Shown piece after piece: positions 28,981-40,162 of a DNA stretch of 64,000 nt (its first letter is position 1; each line of letters starts with the position of its first letter). Origin of the DNA: Rhynchosporium graminicola (Eukaryota; Ascomycota; Leotiomycetes; Helotiales; Ploettnerulaceae); assembly GCA_900074885.1 (NCBI GenBank), contig FJUW01000023.1, positions 714,909-778,908 on the forward strand. The letters are read 5' to 3'. A program made the translations under genes and the position numbers. The notes under the pieces are model-generated. The model had not been told where the DNA came from. It ran no database searches and saw nothing but the letters and a program-made list of their open reading frames with translations.

Positions 28981-30239
28981 TTTTGCCTCTCACAATGACG
29001 AGACTCCTTCGGTCTGGGCTGTCTCAGCCACCGCCTATCAGAGCTCTCAGCTCTAGCAACCGTTCAAAATTATATCAACAAAATATTAAAATGGAGACTA
29101 TGTGAGCTGAAGCGCATGCGTCTTTATCATTCATGCCCACCGAGTCAAAAATCCAATCGATATTTTAAATTCTGGTTCCAATGGATGCCGAAGCTGCTTT
29201 CCGTGTTGATCGTACGTGCAAAAGGCAGGTTCGCTTGTTCGCTTGCTAGCGACCTCAGTCACAACAACTTAAGCGAGCAAAGTCACATTCCTCCCGGTTT
29301 TTAGGTATGTATATACTGTTGGGAAATCTTTTCCATCATAACAAACATTTCAGCGCGATGGCCAGGCACACCAGCTAATTTCTCCAGGTGCCATGGCGAT
29401 GCGGTGTTCCCTCGAACGCCACCAAGCAAGGGATGTCGCTTTTCAGCCACAGGCCCACAGCTTCCATCGACAAGACACAATGCGGTCTCGGCGATCTTGA
29501 ACCAATGTCTCTCGGAGAATGATCCCCGGTGTGAGGAAGGGAGACATGAAATATAATGGTCAGCTTTGGCGGACTGGCTCATTGAGCCTGTAGGCGCCTT
29601 GCACCTCCTATTTCCGTTTCCCACGACTTCGTCCCCATTGGAATTAAGTTCAAGTAATCTACCATTTTCCAACGAAAGTACGCATTCTTGGGGGCTTAAT
29701 ACCCCACGGTTACTGGAATCTCCTCGTGCCATGCGTTGGACACGTGTGGCGTCTACTCCTGTCGTACAATGGATCTGCAAACAGGGTCTATATTAGGTGC
29801 CGATGACACCAATTGTTACACAGGGATGTAAAGGGCCATGGAACCCTTACTGCAGGCGTTGTCAACTGCATGAACGAGCGTCGATCGGGGGAGCTAGTCT
29901 CCTGGGACTGCCGGAACGCGATTTTGACAGCTCGTGCTGCACTTTGTGCGTCTTCTTTTAGCTGCATCACAGACTTCGAAACCTGCAGCATCTCATAGAA
30001 ATCGTGCATACGTAGCGAACGATCCAAATTGGAAATCGGGAAGACCCGTATTGATAAAGCTGTGTGCTCTCGCCTTCTGCGTTATTTTTTTGTAGAACTG
30101 TTGTTGTTCCGTGATCCCTCGTTGATGTATCCAAGCTCATCGGAATCCTAACCCTTGCCTGCATTCCCCCTCTACCAATATGAAAGTATCGCCCCTACGT
30201 TGAGAATTCTTCACGCAATCGCCAATCGATAAAGATAAC
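28981..30239. other. Interval without a confident gene
   Basis: Open frames on the minus strand (29301-29780 and 29788-30027) have moderately protein-like composition (e.g. MLQVSKSVMQLKEDAQSAARA). I could not join them into a gene with valid splice sites or assign them to a family. They may be remnants of an adjacent decayed gene. The promoter of the 30240 gene must lie at the right end. Confidence 0.35.
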
Positions 30240-31331
30240 ATGACAGTCATGCCCCACCGGGAGTCTTACGGCTGGCTTCTTTCCTCGCCATTGACTGCTA
30301 TAGTCTCCAGAATACATCTCAGCAGCCCCCTTTGCAATCGAGATCTCCAAGCAGAGGACGCAATGGCCATACCAGATATCGAAAGTCGGACGGTAGCCTT
30401 GCGAGTCTCATCTGATGACTTTCCTGATAACTACTCGGTATCATCATACAGCTCTGGGTCCGACAGCTGGCTGATGGAAGATCTATTTGATAATTCCCCA
30501 GGATTTCCATCACACAACATAAGTCATTCTAGCTGTGGCAGTTCCAACTCGCGACTCGATTACGAAGAGCATCTATGGCGCTCGTGGGATGCGGATCAAG
30601 ACACGTTTTGTGCAGACCCGCTGCTCGCCCCGATCCAAGTCCGAGAGCAGGGCCAAACTAGGACAACTCGGAAATTACCTTCTCAGATACAACATGAGAG
30701 AACCGAAACTTCTAAATTACAGCATCTCAAACGAGCTCCAGCAACTCGTTCACCTCGTCGCAAGAGCCGAATTCAAGCCTATTCACCTTCCACTGCTGTC
30801 AGAACAAACTACTTGCCCTATATTTCAAGTGAGCCAGAAGCCGTCGATGATCGGCAAGACTATCACATGAAATGCCATTCTTGGCCGACACCAGCTGGAC
30901 CACTAGTAAGACCTCAACGTTCACGAGCAAACACCACCCCTGCCCCCACTTGTATCCTCAAATTCAGCCGTCCATCAAATTTGAGTACTTGCACAGCACT
31001 CAACCAGAACAATGGTCCTCCAATTGCAGATATCTCTATACTTCGCTCACAACCACCAACGCCTACGTTCCTGCAATTCCCATATGTCCCGGAGCGTGAT
31101 TTGATGGACTTGATGGTGGAGACCTCTGCTTTCTCCGATGACGAAGATGATGAGCCTCCAACATTGAAATCCGCCATAAAATATACCAAATCTGTTCTAA
31201 ATCTTCACCGAGCGGCGGCCAACTCAGAGAGCGAGAAGCTTCCAGTTGAAAAGGCGAAAAGAAAGCCCAGGATGACGTTGCGCCGTGCCATGAGCTCTTT
31301 TCTCAGCAAGAAGAAGGGAGCTACCTTGTAA
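30240..31331 (+). CDS. Disordered basic protein, 363 aa, function unknown
   Basis: A single-exon frame from ATG 30240; a second in-frame ATG at 30363 (MAIPDIESRTV) is an alternative start. The protein is rich in Ser, Pro, Arg and Thr. It has an acidic/Ser stretch (SVSSYSSGSDSW) near residue 70 and a basic segment (TRSPRRKSRIQ) near 170. A short acidic motif (SAFSDDEDDEPPTLKSAIKY) near 300 is followed by a strongly basic C-terminus (KAKRKPRMTLRRAMSSFLSKKKG) that could bind nucleic acid or act as a nuclear signal. There is no signal peptide, membrane segment or catalytic motif. It is real by length and codon pattern, but I do not recognise it. Confidence 0.65.
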   Translation: MTVMPHRESYGWLLSSPLTAIVSRIHLSSPLCNRDLQAEDAMAIPDIESRTVALRVSSDDFPDNYSVSSYSSGSDSWLMEDLFDNSPGFPSHNISHSSCGSSNSRLDYEEHLWRSWDADQDTFCADPLLAPIQVREQGQTRTTRKLPSQIQHERTETSKLQHLKRAPATRSPRRKSRIQAYSPSTAVRTNYLPYISSEPEAVDDRQDYHMKCHSWPTPAGPLVRPQRSRANTTPAPTCILKFSRPSNLSTCTALNQNNGPPIADISILRSQPPTPTFLQFPYVPERDLMDLMVETSAFSDDEDDEPPTLKSAIKYTKSVLNLHRAAANSESEKLPVEKAKRKPRMTLRRAMSSFLSKKKGATL

Positions 31332-31564
31332 TCACTCGGTTCGGGTTCGAGCTACGTTTGCGGTGATGTGGGCAAGAGACGATTGATGATGGAAAAATGA
31401 CGAAAAAGCGATTGATTTATGACTCACGAGATGGCACGATATGAAGCTGTTTAGATTTCTTATGTACGAAGGTTGATGATTGAAACGCGGAAATGGGTTG
31501 TACGGATTACATGTATTTGCATGCTCATCACGAGAGGCCGCGAAAGATTCTTTTAGTCATTGTG

Positions 31565-32150
31565 GCTCCAGTAATGTCCTGAAAGAATGTCGTGACAATT
31601 ATAAATGACGTTATCAATGTTCCTCGGGGGGTTCCTGACATTCAAATGTGACTTGGTGGTATCCTGAAAAGGTCCCGCGTGATCTGGCAATGTCCCGGAA
31701 GAATTTCATGACATTCAGATGTGACATTAGTAGTATCCTAAAAGATTTCCGTGACACTCGGGTGTGACCTTGGCAATATCCTGAGATTATTTATGTCATT
31801 TGAACCCGATATCAATAAATATTCTGAGATCATGTTATGAAATTCATTTCTGAAGATAGTAACGTGCTGAATTCTAACATAATATCAAATCTGATATTTG
31901 TAATATCCTAAAATATTTTCGTGACATCTAGATAGAAACTTCTTAAAGTGCTGGAATCGTTTTGTCACAGTGATACCTGATAATCATAAAGTCCTGAAAT
32001 CGTCTCATGACATTTAAAAAGAAGGCTCTAGTAGCGTTCTGAGATTGCGACTAAAAATGAGAGAGTAGGAAAGTGCTGAAAATGTTTCGTGGCACTCAAA
32101 CATTGTATCGTCAAATTGTCAAAGTCATTCGCGATATTCAAATTCATATT
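31565..32150 (+). repeat. Degenerate ~45-bp tandem repeat (minisatellite)
   Basis: About twelve diverged copies with a period near 43-48 bp. The common core is TCCTGAAA, then ~6-8 bp, then CGTGACATTCAAATGTGAC. Clear units start near 31574, 31660, 31690, 31733, 31777, 31907, 31990 and 32070. The left copies are most alike; the right copies drift to only TCCTGAAAT-TTCGTGACAT. It lies wholly between two genes (31331 and 32281) and encodes no protein. Confidence 0.75.
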
Positions 32151-32280
32151 TTGTAAAAATTGCCTTTCTCATTTTAGTCAAAACTAGCGCTCTCTAATTG
32201 TAAAAGTCATAATATACCGTGAATTCCACGCTCTATGCTCCATCCATGTAATTACACCCCAAACGGGACCGCGAAGTAAA

Positions 32281-35200
32281 TCAATTGAAGTTCTGGACCT
32301 GCTTCATCGTGAAATAGAAACACCCATTAATGGCAGTCGCAACGTTCATACCACCGTTTTTGCCTATCATTTGTTAGTCTCTGTGAGTTATCATGTGTTG
32401 GAGAAGCTTACAAGAAGAGTCCTTGATCTGAGTAAATGCATATGCACAGACGTCTTCATACAAAGTTCTCGGGTACTTGTTGACTTTGCAAGCCAAAGCC
32501 ACCTGGGAGAGTTTATCGTACGGTGCAGGTTCAGCCGTTAATCCACGACGCCAAGTCCACCTGGCATTCTTCTGATGACACGTACACCTTTACCGGATTC
32601 ACCATTGGCTGGCTTCTTCGCATCCTGCCAAGTGTAGTAGCGGCTGCACATATCTTGAATGGCTTCTTGCGCTAGGCCAGGCAGAATTGGTTGTTGATCG
32701 TCGAACTCATCAGGCTTGTAGCAATACCGATCACCGATAGTGGTGGGAGGAGGTGAAGGTTCGGGAGCTGGCGGTGGTGGAGTAGCCGAAGTCTGCGGAG
32801 GTGGAGTACTGGTGGTTTCTAGAGGAAGTTTAGATGGACCCTGGATCATGAGGAAGTTCATGCATCCATTATGATCTTGTGGACCAAAGATAGTAGACCT
32901 CCCATTGGACCTGTAGTCATCAGCACAGTTGTAGGTTTAAAGACAGGTTAAAGGACTATTTACATTCGTTGAACAGACGGTGGTAAGCATTGTAGCATTC
33001 GCTGTTCGTTAATGCTCGTGGATATATACCACTTGCACATGCGGATCCCACATCTTCAGTTGGCCAAATTCGTCCAAGGGTTTTGATACCGTCTTGACCC
33101 AAAACTACCTCGGCTATAGATCCGGATGTACCCTGACGTTCACGAGGAGCTTTGTTCTTGGTTTCCCAGGTATATGAGCGGTCACAGAGTTTATCCACAA
33201 CCTTTTCAGTATCCGTCTTGCCCATTGGGGAAACATTACCCTGGCCGCAAGTTGACCCAATGTAACCTGAAAATTTGTCCGTGGCTGTGGATCGCGTCAG
33301 TATTCGTCTCCTTGATTGCCAATAGCTTCGTCATCTGTTGATTAGTGGAAAAGAGACTTACGTGTTGGTGCTGCGCTGGAAGATGTCTTTGTTGCAGTCA
33401 GTTCAGAGCTAGCAGATTCCATACTTGCACTGGATATAGACGCCACAATTGCTGATGCCACAGATGCGATACTGGCTGATACTGATAAAAGACTTACTGA
33501 TGAAATAGCTGCAAGACTGGCCGATGATATGGACGCAAGATTTGCAGATGATGCAGACGCAAGACTTGCCGATGACGCAGATGCAAGACTAGCCGATGAT
33601 GCAGAAGCCAGACTGGCAGTGGATAGAGATGCGATACTCGAAGAAGCGTCAGCATCGTCTTGTCGGATGCATTCGCCTCCTGTCTGTCTCTTTGAGTTTC
33701 CTGCAAAATTGCCTCGTGGCCGACACACTGCATGGCCTTGGTTATCAAACGGGTTTTCTCCATTGGTAATAATGAAGGGTGACTCTTCTCTCAGGCCGAT
33801 TCGTCTCTGAAATGTCATTTGTTCGACATATTTCTTAATTGCTTTCGGCCAAGCATATTTCTCCCCATCAAGGTTGATGGCTTCAAGGTTTCCCATGATC
33901 TTATCATGGTGTGATTTGATATTAAGAAAGTAAGCAACAAGTCCAGATGTCATCGCTGCCGCTGAATGAATGAGAGTAAGCATCATTTCATCTCAGAAAT
34001 ACAGGTTATTGTATCCCACAACATCGCAGCTTAACTTACCAGCTGATGTACCACCTCCTACTTGATGGTATGTGCCCAAGGCAACCGAACACGCTTGCTC
34101 CATGGTAAACGAGGGAGCAAAAATTCGGACGCCGGATTGAGGAAACCCGGCAGCTGGCTGCCATCTAGTTTTAACATCGAATGTACCGTCTTTGTCAGAG
34201 CCACCGACAACAATGAGTGGGAGTACGGTTGCCCACTTTACATATTCGCTGGTAATAGGCCAGATCTTGCGGTTCTAATTCAAATTAGTAATAGTTCTTC
34301 TAAGACATCGTCTTTGCACAGATATACATACCTGGGCATCTAAAAAGCCGTTTCCATTGCCGGCAGACACAACTATAGGGACCCCAAGCTCTGCCAAGGC
34401 TTGAAAGCCCTGGTATACACCCCATAGATCGTCGCCTTCTACTGGTAGTGAAGTAAGTCCGGCTGAGATGGCCCCAGAAATACTGACCACAGACATTCGT
34501 TCTATTCCTCTGCTTTCCACATCTTCAATAACCAAATTCAGGGCATCCTCGATAACGCGAACCCGAGTCTTAAAACTGCTGATTCTGACCTCTCGAGCAC
34601 CTACTATCGAGCGAGGGAGTCGGACTATGGTAAGGGATGCTTTTTTGGACACACCAAGCTTGGACCCAACAACTCTGCATGCCATAGCTGTGCCATGACT
34701 GTCCCAAACATCACCATCAGTGTGAGTTCCAGGACCCTCGTAGAAATAAGGAAGATAAAGATGATCGGCATCATCAGCACTACCGGGCCAGAGCCAGTCT
34801 GGAATGCCAGATTCTTGTACCAAAGTATCGTAGAGCTGTTGTGATTGACTTGTTAGTCCCGAGGAGTCTGGAAGTATGTTGGTATTAGTTGACTTACGGG
34901 ATGGGTAATGTCAAATCCACTATCCAGCACGTAAACTCTTGCGCCTTTTTCTTCCTGCTGGTGAGAATATGTTGCAATGAGACTTAGATCAAGTGCTCCA
35001 AAAGGTTGTGATACAATCTTCAAGGGATCGTCTTCCGTTGTCTGTTGTATGGGTACTCCGTCACGTTTGGGACGACTGCGTGACGATATGCTGCCGGCCA
35101 CGGTCTGAATCAGGTCTGCATGAATAGAGTCTCGTTGTTCTTGTGCACTGGGAACTCTAGATATCTCGTGACTTAATTTATAATCAGCAACTGGCCTAAC

Positions 35201-36926
35201 ACTAGCAACCTACACGTAGTTAGTTAAAAAGTAGCTCGATCAAAATAGACTACAGCCGAAGGAGGTCTTTACTTACCGTTGGCTCCTTCTTGTAAAGCTC
35301 GGCCTGATTCAGGGTCAGATCTTGGGTCCAACCACCCGTTGACCTTGGACCGCCGATAACCCAGAGTGTTGTAGGGTCGGTCTCGACTTTCAGTCTCGCC
35401 GTTAATGCATTGATTGCGATCATTCCAGCACGGCGATTTGCTGTAATGTGGTATCTTGTGGATTCGGGCGTTGAGGAACTCGTGGTGGCTGTGGTAGTCG
35501 AATGTCCTGTAGCAGAACATTTGGTCTCCGCGGAGCAGGATGTTGAAGTCATCGTGGTAGTCTTAGTACCGTCAACTTTCAGAGTGGAATAAACCGTGCA
35601 AACTGAAGCGGTTGCGGCCTCGCAGGATGATTCAGATGACATAGATTTAGATGTCTTTGTGCTTGTATCGTCTTCGTCATTCCCTTCGTTCTCCTTGTCT
35701 GGCTCGTTGTAAACAGGAGGCTTTGGCTTATGATGCCTATGGCCTTTGTGGCAGAAGAAGATGCACTACTTGGAATTAGCCGTGTCTGTCAAAAGTCGAA
35801 ACTTAGGAACAAGCGAAGGATAATCTGCAAAGGATCTCGCGGTGGGAGTAAGAATATAAAGCAGAGCATCACTTACCGGAATGTGAAGTTTAGGGATTTT
35901 CGGAAAGCGAGGGAACGGGATGGGTGGGAATTTGAAAACCGTGTTGAAGAATCCGTCAATACCATTAATGATGGTAAGGAGACTGGTGCAGTCACGACAA
36001 CCAACGATGATTGGGAAGAAGATAAGATGACCGTCGCTATCTCTGCTGCTACTCCAAGTGTTCTTGGTAATGTCGTCGTTGCTTGATGTTAGGATTGTGA
36101 CATCTGTTCGAGGCCAAGTCATCACCGAGGTAACTTTTGGTTCATAAACCGTGAACAAACAATCCGGGAATGGATATCCTGGGCTAGTTGGAAGTTTGTG
36201 TCAATTGATTTCCTCACTGGTCTCTGCAAAGTTTGCCTGGTGGAGAGATTGCTAAGAGGGGAAGAAAAGCTTACCAAATATCAGGGTCAATACCACCGTC
36301 TGAAAGACACACTGGGAAAGCTGTGCAAGTCGAGTCGGGTTTTGTGAAGATACAGTCTATCAAAGGGGTTCCGTCGCAATATCCGGATAATTCAGTCTGT
36401 ACCTCATGTGGGATCACTGAGTATAAGCAAGACGGAAATGGGGAGCAGATTGTAGGGTTTGAAGTCACCGTAGGGTATATGCAGCCTGGTAGCGGTGAGC
36501 ATACAGGTCCACCATCCGTGGTTCTCGGTAGACACTCCGGGTAAGGCTGGCACGGCAAGATAATTCCGGTAGTAGCAGATGGCCGTGTGAAAGACGGAAA
36601 ATTAGCGGTGATAGTTGGGCTAGGAGAGGCGTGGGTCGGAGATTTCTGTGTTGTGAATAATGGCTGAGAAAGTTGCGTGATAGTTGTCGTCGGGCTTCCT
36701 TGAGTATCAGTGAGCACAACCGTTACTGGTACCAGAGGTAAACTTGGCAGGATTGATTGAACAGGCTGTGATTCCGCAGGCTGAGCCAATTCACCTTGGA
36801 AGCCTTCAGCCCTCTTGAGAAGGTTGATCTTGGAATACTAGACATGAAGTCTACGAGATCCCGGGTAGTTTCCCCTTTTACACATGTGATCAAGAACCGA
36901 AACAGGGGCCAATATGTATGTAACAT
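32281..36926 (-). CDS. Subtilisin-like (S8) serine peptidase with Cys-rich C-terminal repeats
   Basis: Minus-strand exons in phase: 36926-36882, 36837-36275, 36183-35877, 35765-35277, 35209-34898, 34835-34332, 34274-34040, 33961-33362, 33284-32964 (about 1125 codons). Further exons follow down to a stop at 32281. The start MLHTYWPLFRFLITC resembles a signal sequence. Residues 15-470 hold Cys/Pro-rich and Ser/Thr-rich secreted-type sequence. The S8 triad is intact: Asp in RVYVLDSGFD, His in WDSHGTAMA, Ser in GGTSAAAAMTSGLVAYF, with the oxyanion Asn in VSAGNGN. A Ser/Ala tract of 8-residue repeats (ASLASASS) follows. After it come two related Cys modules: DKLCDRSYTWETK with YPRALTNSEC, and QDMCSRYYTWQDAK with YPRTLYEDVC. 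Between the modules, at the intron near 32.96-32.90 kb, and again at 32.54 kb, the frame does not close with standard splicing. The 3' end may be frameshifted. Confidence 0.75.
33536..33640. repeat. 24-bp coding tandem repeat (Ser/Ala tract)
   Basis: On the plus strand, units like gatgatgcagacgcaagactt recur three to four times with drift at both flanks. On the coding (minus) strand they encode ASLASASS repeats between the peptidase domain and the Cys modules. It is likely a flexible, O-glycosylated linker that varies in length by slippage. Confidence 0.75.
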
Positions 36927-37172
36927 AATATAAGAACGAAAATTAGAGTCGTAAGTTGGTAATAGAGACAGCCCTTCGCGCCGAGAGCCGAAGCGAAGTT
37001 GTTTTGATTTCTAGCCGAAGCCGTCGGCCCGCGGCGGCCGTGTAGATCCGCTTTCCATCTGAATTGCAGATACCAAACACAATAAAGACTTACTGCCACC
37101 CGGGTTATCTTCCAGACGACTGTCGATAGATATCCAAGAGAGCGAGATCATCAGACAACGACTGCAGCGAAG
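36927..37172. promoter_or_regulatory. Divergent promoter, S8 peptidase / amidase
   Basis: 246 bp separate the two divergent start codons, so both genes must share or overlap their control region. The middle is GC-rich (ccgtcggcccgcggcggccg around 37020). No TATA box is obvious. Confidence 0.5.
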
Positions 37173-38728
37173 ATGCCATCCCTTCACGAGCTTACCATCG
37201 ATCAAGTTCACCATGCGTACAAAAGTGGGGTCTACACTTGTCGAGAGCTCGTAGAAGCCTACATTGCACGTATAAAAGCACTTGATCAAGCCGGACCGAA
37301 ATTGAATGCTATCACAGTTATCTCAACATCCTGTCTTAAGGAAGCAGACGCTCTCGATGTCCATTTGAAGGAACATGGATCGTTCTCTGGCTCTCTTCAT
37401 GGCATTCCCGTCATCGTCAAAGACCAGTGCGATACGAAAGGTATTTCCACAGCATATGGGAACATCTCATGCGTACATACACCCACAGAAGACTCGACTC
37501 TCGTCGCGAAGCTGAGAGCGGCTGGTGCAATTATACTAGCCAAGAGCACGATGCCAGGTATGATCCATGAACTCACGTGGTTCACGCATGCTGAACACAT
37601 CTAGATTTCGCAGCCTCTTTCAACTCTGCATCTTCACTCAGTGGTATCACCCTGAACCCATACGATACCAGCCGCGAAACCGGAGGGTCCAGTGCTGGTA
37701 CCGGAGCGGCTATTGCAGCGAACATGGGACTTATTGGAGTGGGAGAGGACACCGGCGGCTCAATTCGAGTGCCGGCGTCGTTTTGCAATCTTGTTGGACT
37801 CAGGCCGACAGTTGGGCTCATTTCCAGATGTGGACTTTCGCCTTTAGTAAAACTTCAAGACACTCCGGGTCCGATGACGAGAACTGTTCGCGATGCTGCT
37901 TTGATGCTGGACGTCTTGGCCGGCTATGATTCAAAAGATTCCTACACTGCTACAGCTGTGCTTGCGGGCCCACCAGCTGGAGGAAGCTACGCCTCCAATC
38001 TCTCAGAAGTGTCTCTGAACAAAGCTCGCATTGGAGTGCTAAACTCGGAGTTCGACCGGAATGAGCGGTCGGAAGCCAAGGGCGTCAGTCAAATTGTCCG
38101 AGAAGCGCTTACCCAAATTGAGAAGACGGGTGCTATGCTCATCGATATCGAGATTCCCAACCTGGATTTCTACATCGAAGAAAGTTCGGCGTATATGTCT
38201 CGGTCACGCTATGATATCGACAATTTCCTCACAAAGCATCCAGTCCTCATAGGTGTAGATTTTGACAGCATCTACGCAGCGAAGAATTATCACCAGTCAC
38301 TACCACTTTTTCGCGCCATGGGTGCTCCAGGATCTATCAAACATCCATACGACGACCTAAGTTATGGAAAATGTCTCGATGTGCAACAAACTTTTCAGCA
38401 GGTCGTAATTGGTATAATGGCCCAGCACAACTTGGATGCCATCGCCTTTCCAAGCGTGCAGATTCCAGCCCCGTTAGTTACCGATGTACTGGGCTCGAGA
38501 TTCGAGGAGTATTTTCCAACGAATACGTCGATTGCTAGTCAGCTTCATCATCCTGCAATATCGATTCCAGTCGGGTTTACCGAGCAGGAAGGTGGTTTGC
38601 CGGTGGGGTTGGAGTTTATTGGCCTACCTTACACGGAACAGAAGTTGCTGGAGCTTGCTTATGGGGTGGAAGCTTTGATCAAGGCGAGGAAAGCCCCAAG
38701 CTTCGACTGTCTGCAGAAGGGTGTGTGA
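37173..38728 (+). CDS. Amidase (amidase signature family)
   Basis: Two exons, 37173-37557 and 37605-38728, give 502 aa in phase; the intron is 47 nt. Amidase signature enzymes hydrolyse amide bonds with a Ser-cisSer-Lys triad. The Lys is in GIPVIVKDQ (residue ~84), the cis-Ser in ETGGSSAGTG, and the nucleophile Ser in GEDTGGSIRVPASF. The substrate loop and C-terminal block (LHHPAISIPVGFTEQEGGLPVGLEFIG) are also typical. There is no signal peptide, so it is probably cytosolic. Family length is normal and all triad residues are present. The substrate cannot be told from the sequence. Confidence 0.93.
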
Positions 38729-39082
38729 GAATGCTATGTGTAGAAATTCAAGCCTTGGTTTAATCAGATTGATGGCTCGTTTCGTGATATCGTGAGCATC
38801 TAGGGTGTTGCCTCTGTCAACCGACCTGTCATTTCCAGATTACAGATGAAGTGAGACTGCGCAAAGTTTCTGTTCTTTCGCTCTGATCTCAACCTATTTC
38901 GTACGTCAAGTGAGCTAGATGGTGCTGTGGAATGGGCAGCTGAAAGCGAGGTACAACGTATTCAGGTTGAGTGCAAATATTAATTGCTATAAAAGCTATT
39001 GGCCCTTCTTCAGAGACGTATGCAAGTTATAGCCTGCAGCTACCACTTTCCGCCAGTTTGTCCACGGTTAACTAGTAGATTA
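38729..39082. other. Convergent 3' spacer
   Basis: 354 bp between the amidase stop and the stop of the minus-strand NmrA-like gene; terminators only, nothing else seen. Confidence 0.5.
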
Positions 39083-40162
39083 TCAATATGTCTCCGCCAA
39101 CTTCTCGGCTCTCTCGACTGCTTTAGCTGTACAGGCATCGAGATCTTCTATTGGCAACCCCAATAAGTCGTTGCTCAGCCCATGTCTTGTTTCAAAATCC
39201 CCAGCTCCATCATCATAGAAGGTTCTGGCATACATCGCCAGCCGAAAGCCTTCCTTGTAATCTCGTTGAGACAGATCGAGGCATCTTGTCCGCCTCGCTT
39301 TAGCGTCCTCATGAGTGATAGCCCAATCGCACTCCTTCGTACCCGTGACGCGAAGTACCGACTCAAATATGTCTTTTTGTGATACACGGAAGGAGGATAT
39401 GAAGCAGTGCTTATTATGAAAATTTGAAAGGGTTGAAGAGCTGTCTTCGCTATCGACCGGCACAATGGGCAACGAGAGAAGTGCAGTAACAGCACGAGCG
39501 TATTGTTCCCAAGTACTGGTATTGATCTTCACAGTTCCATCACCATTAAAAGTGACTTTTTTCTTCTTGAAATCAAACCCATACATCCACTCGGTACTCG
39601 CAAGGCTGTACTCGTACCAGAAACCACCAGTGACTGCCAACCACTTACTAACTCCGATATCCTCAATCAATCCTCGATGGGTTGCGAGCTTGGCAGCGAT
39701 AATGGGAGTGCCTTCCGCTAAGCCTTGATGCGTGAAGTCGGGTCCCCACTCGTTAGGCATGATGAGTGGGACTCTGGCTTGTGCGGCGGCATAAATGAGG
39801 AAAGATTCTTGCTGCAGAGGAGCCGTGGCGGCCATGGTGATAACGAGAACATCCTGGCCCGTGAGGGCTGTTACGATCGATACAGGTGAGGCGTAGTCGA
39901 TGTTTTTGATTGTCAGAGAAGGGTGGGAGGGAAATACGGAGGTGCTTGCTGGACGGCTAAGAACTGTGACATGGTGTTTACCACCCAAGAGAAGGAATTT
40001 GAGAATGTATGAGCCAATTCGACCTCCTCCCTGTCAAATGTTAGAAAGTCTGTTCCTTGAAATTATTTTTAAGACTTTGGGAGGTAAATGTACACCAACG
40101 AGAGCTATATTCTTGATCCTATTCTGAGAACCTGAAGGTTCAGTACCGGTCTGTTTAGCCAT
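39083..40162 (-). CDS. NmrA-like / isoflavone reductase-family protein
   Basis: Two minus-strand exons, 40162-40094 and 40030-39083, give 338 aa; the intron is 63 nt. Joining them restores the Rossmann motif IALVGGGGRIGSYIL, which binds NAD(P) in atypical short-chain dehydrogenases. Downstream are VTVLSRP, QDVLVITMAA, IMPNEWGPDF (where isoflavone-reductase relatives have NEFG) and TGGFWYEYSL. The catalytic Tyr/Lys of classical SDRs is not evident, as usual for this subfamily. Members are either NAD(P)-sensing regulators (NmrA) or reductases of aromatic compounds. I cannot choose between these. Confidence 0.88.

Noticed and set aside
29301..30027. Possible minus-strand gene
   Set aside because: Two frames look protein-like but could not be joined by valid donor/acceptor pairs, and no family was recognised.
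33529..33810. Plus-strand acidic repeat frame (DARLADDA)
   Set aside because: It is the antisense of the Ser/Ala repeat in the S8 gene; periodic DNA opens the opposite strand by chance.
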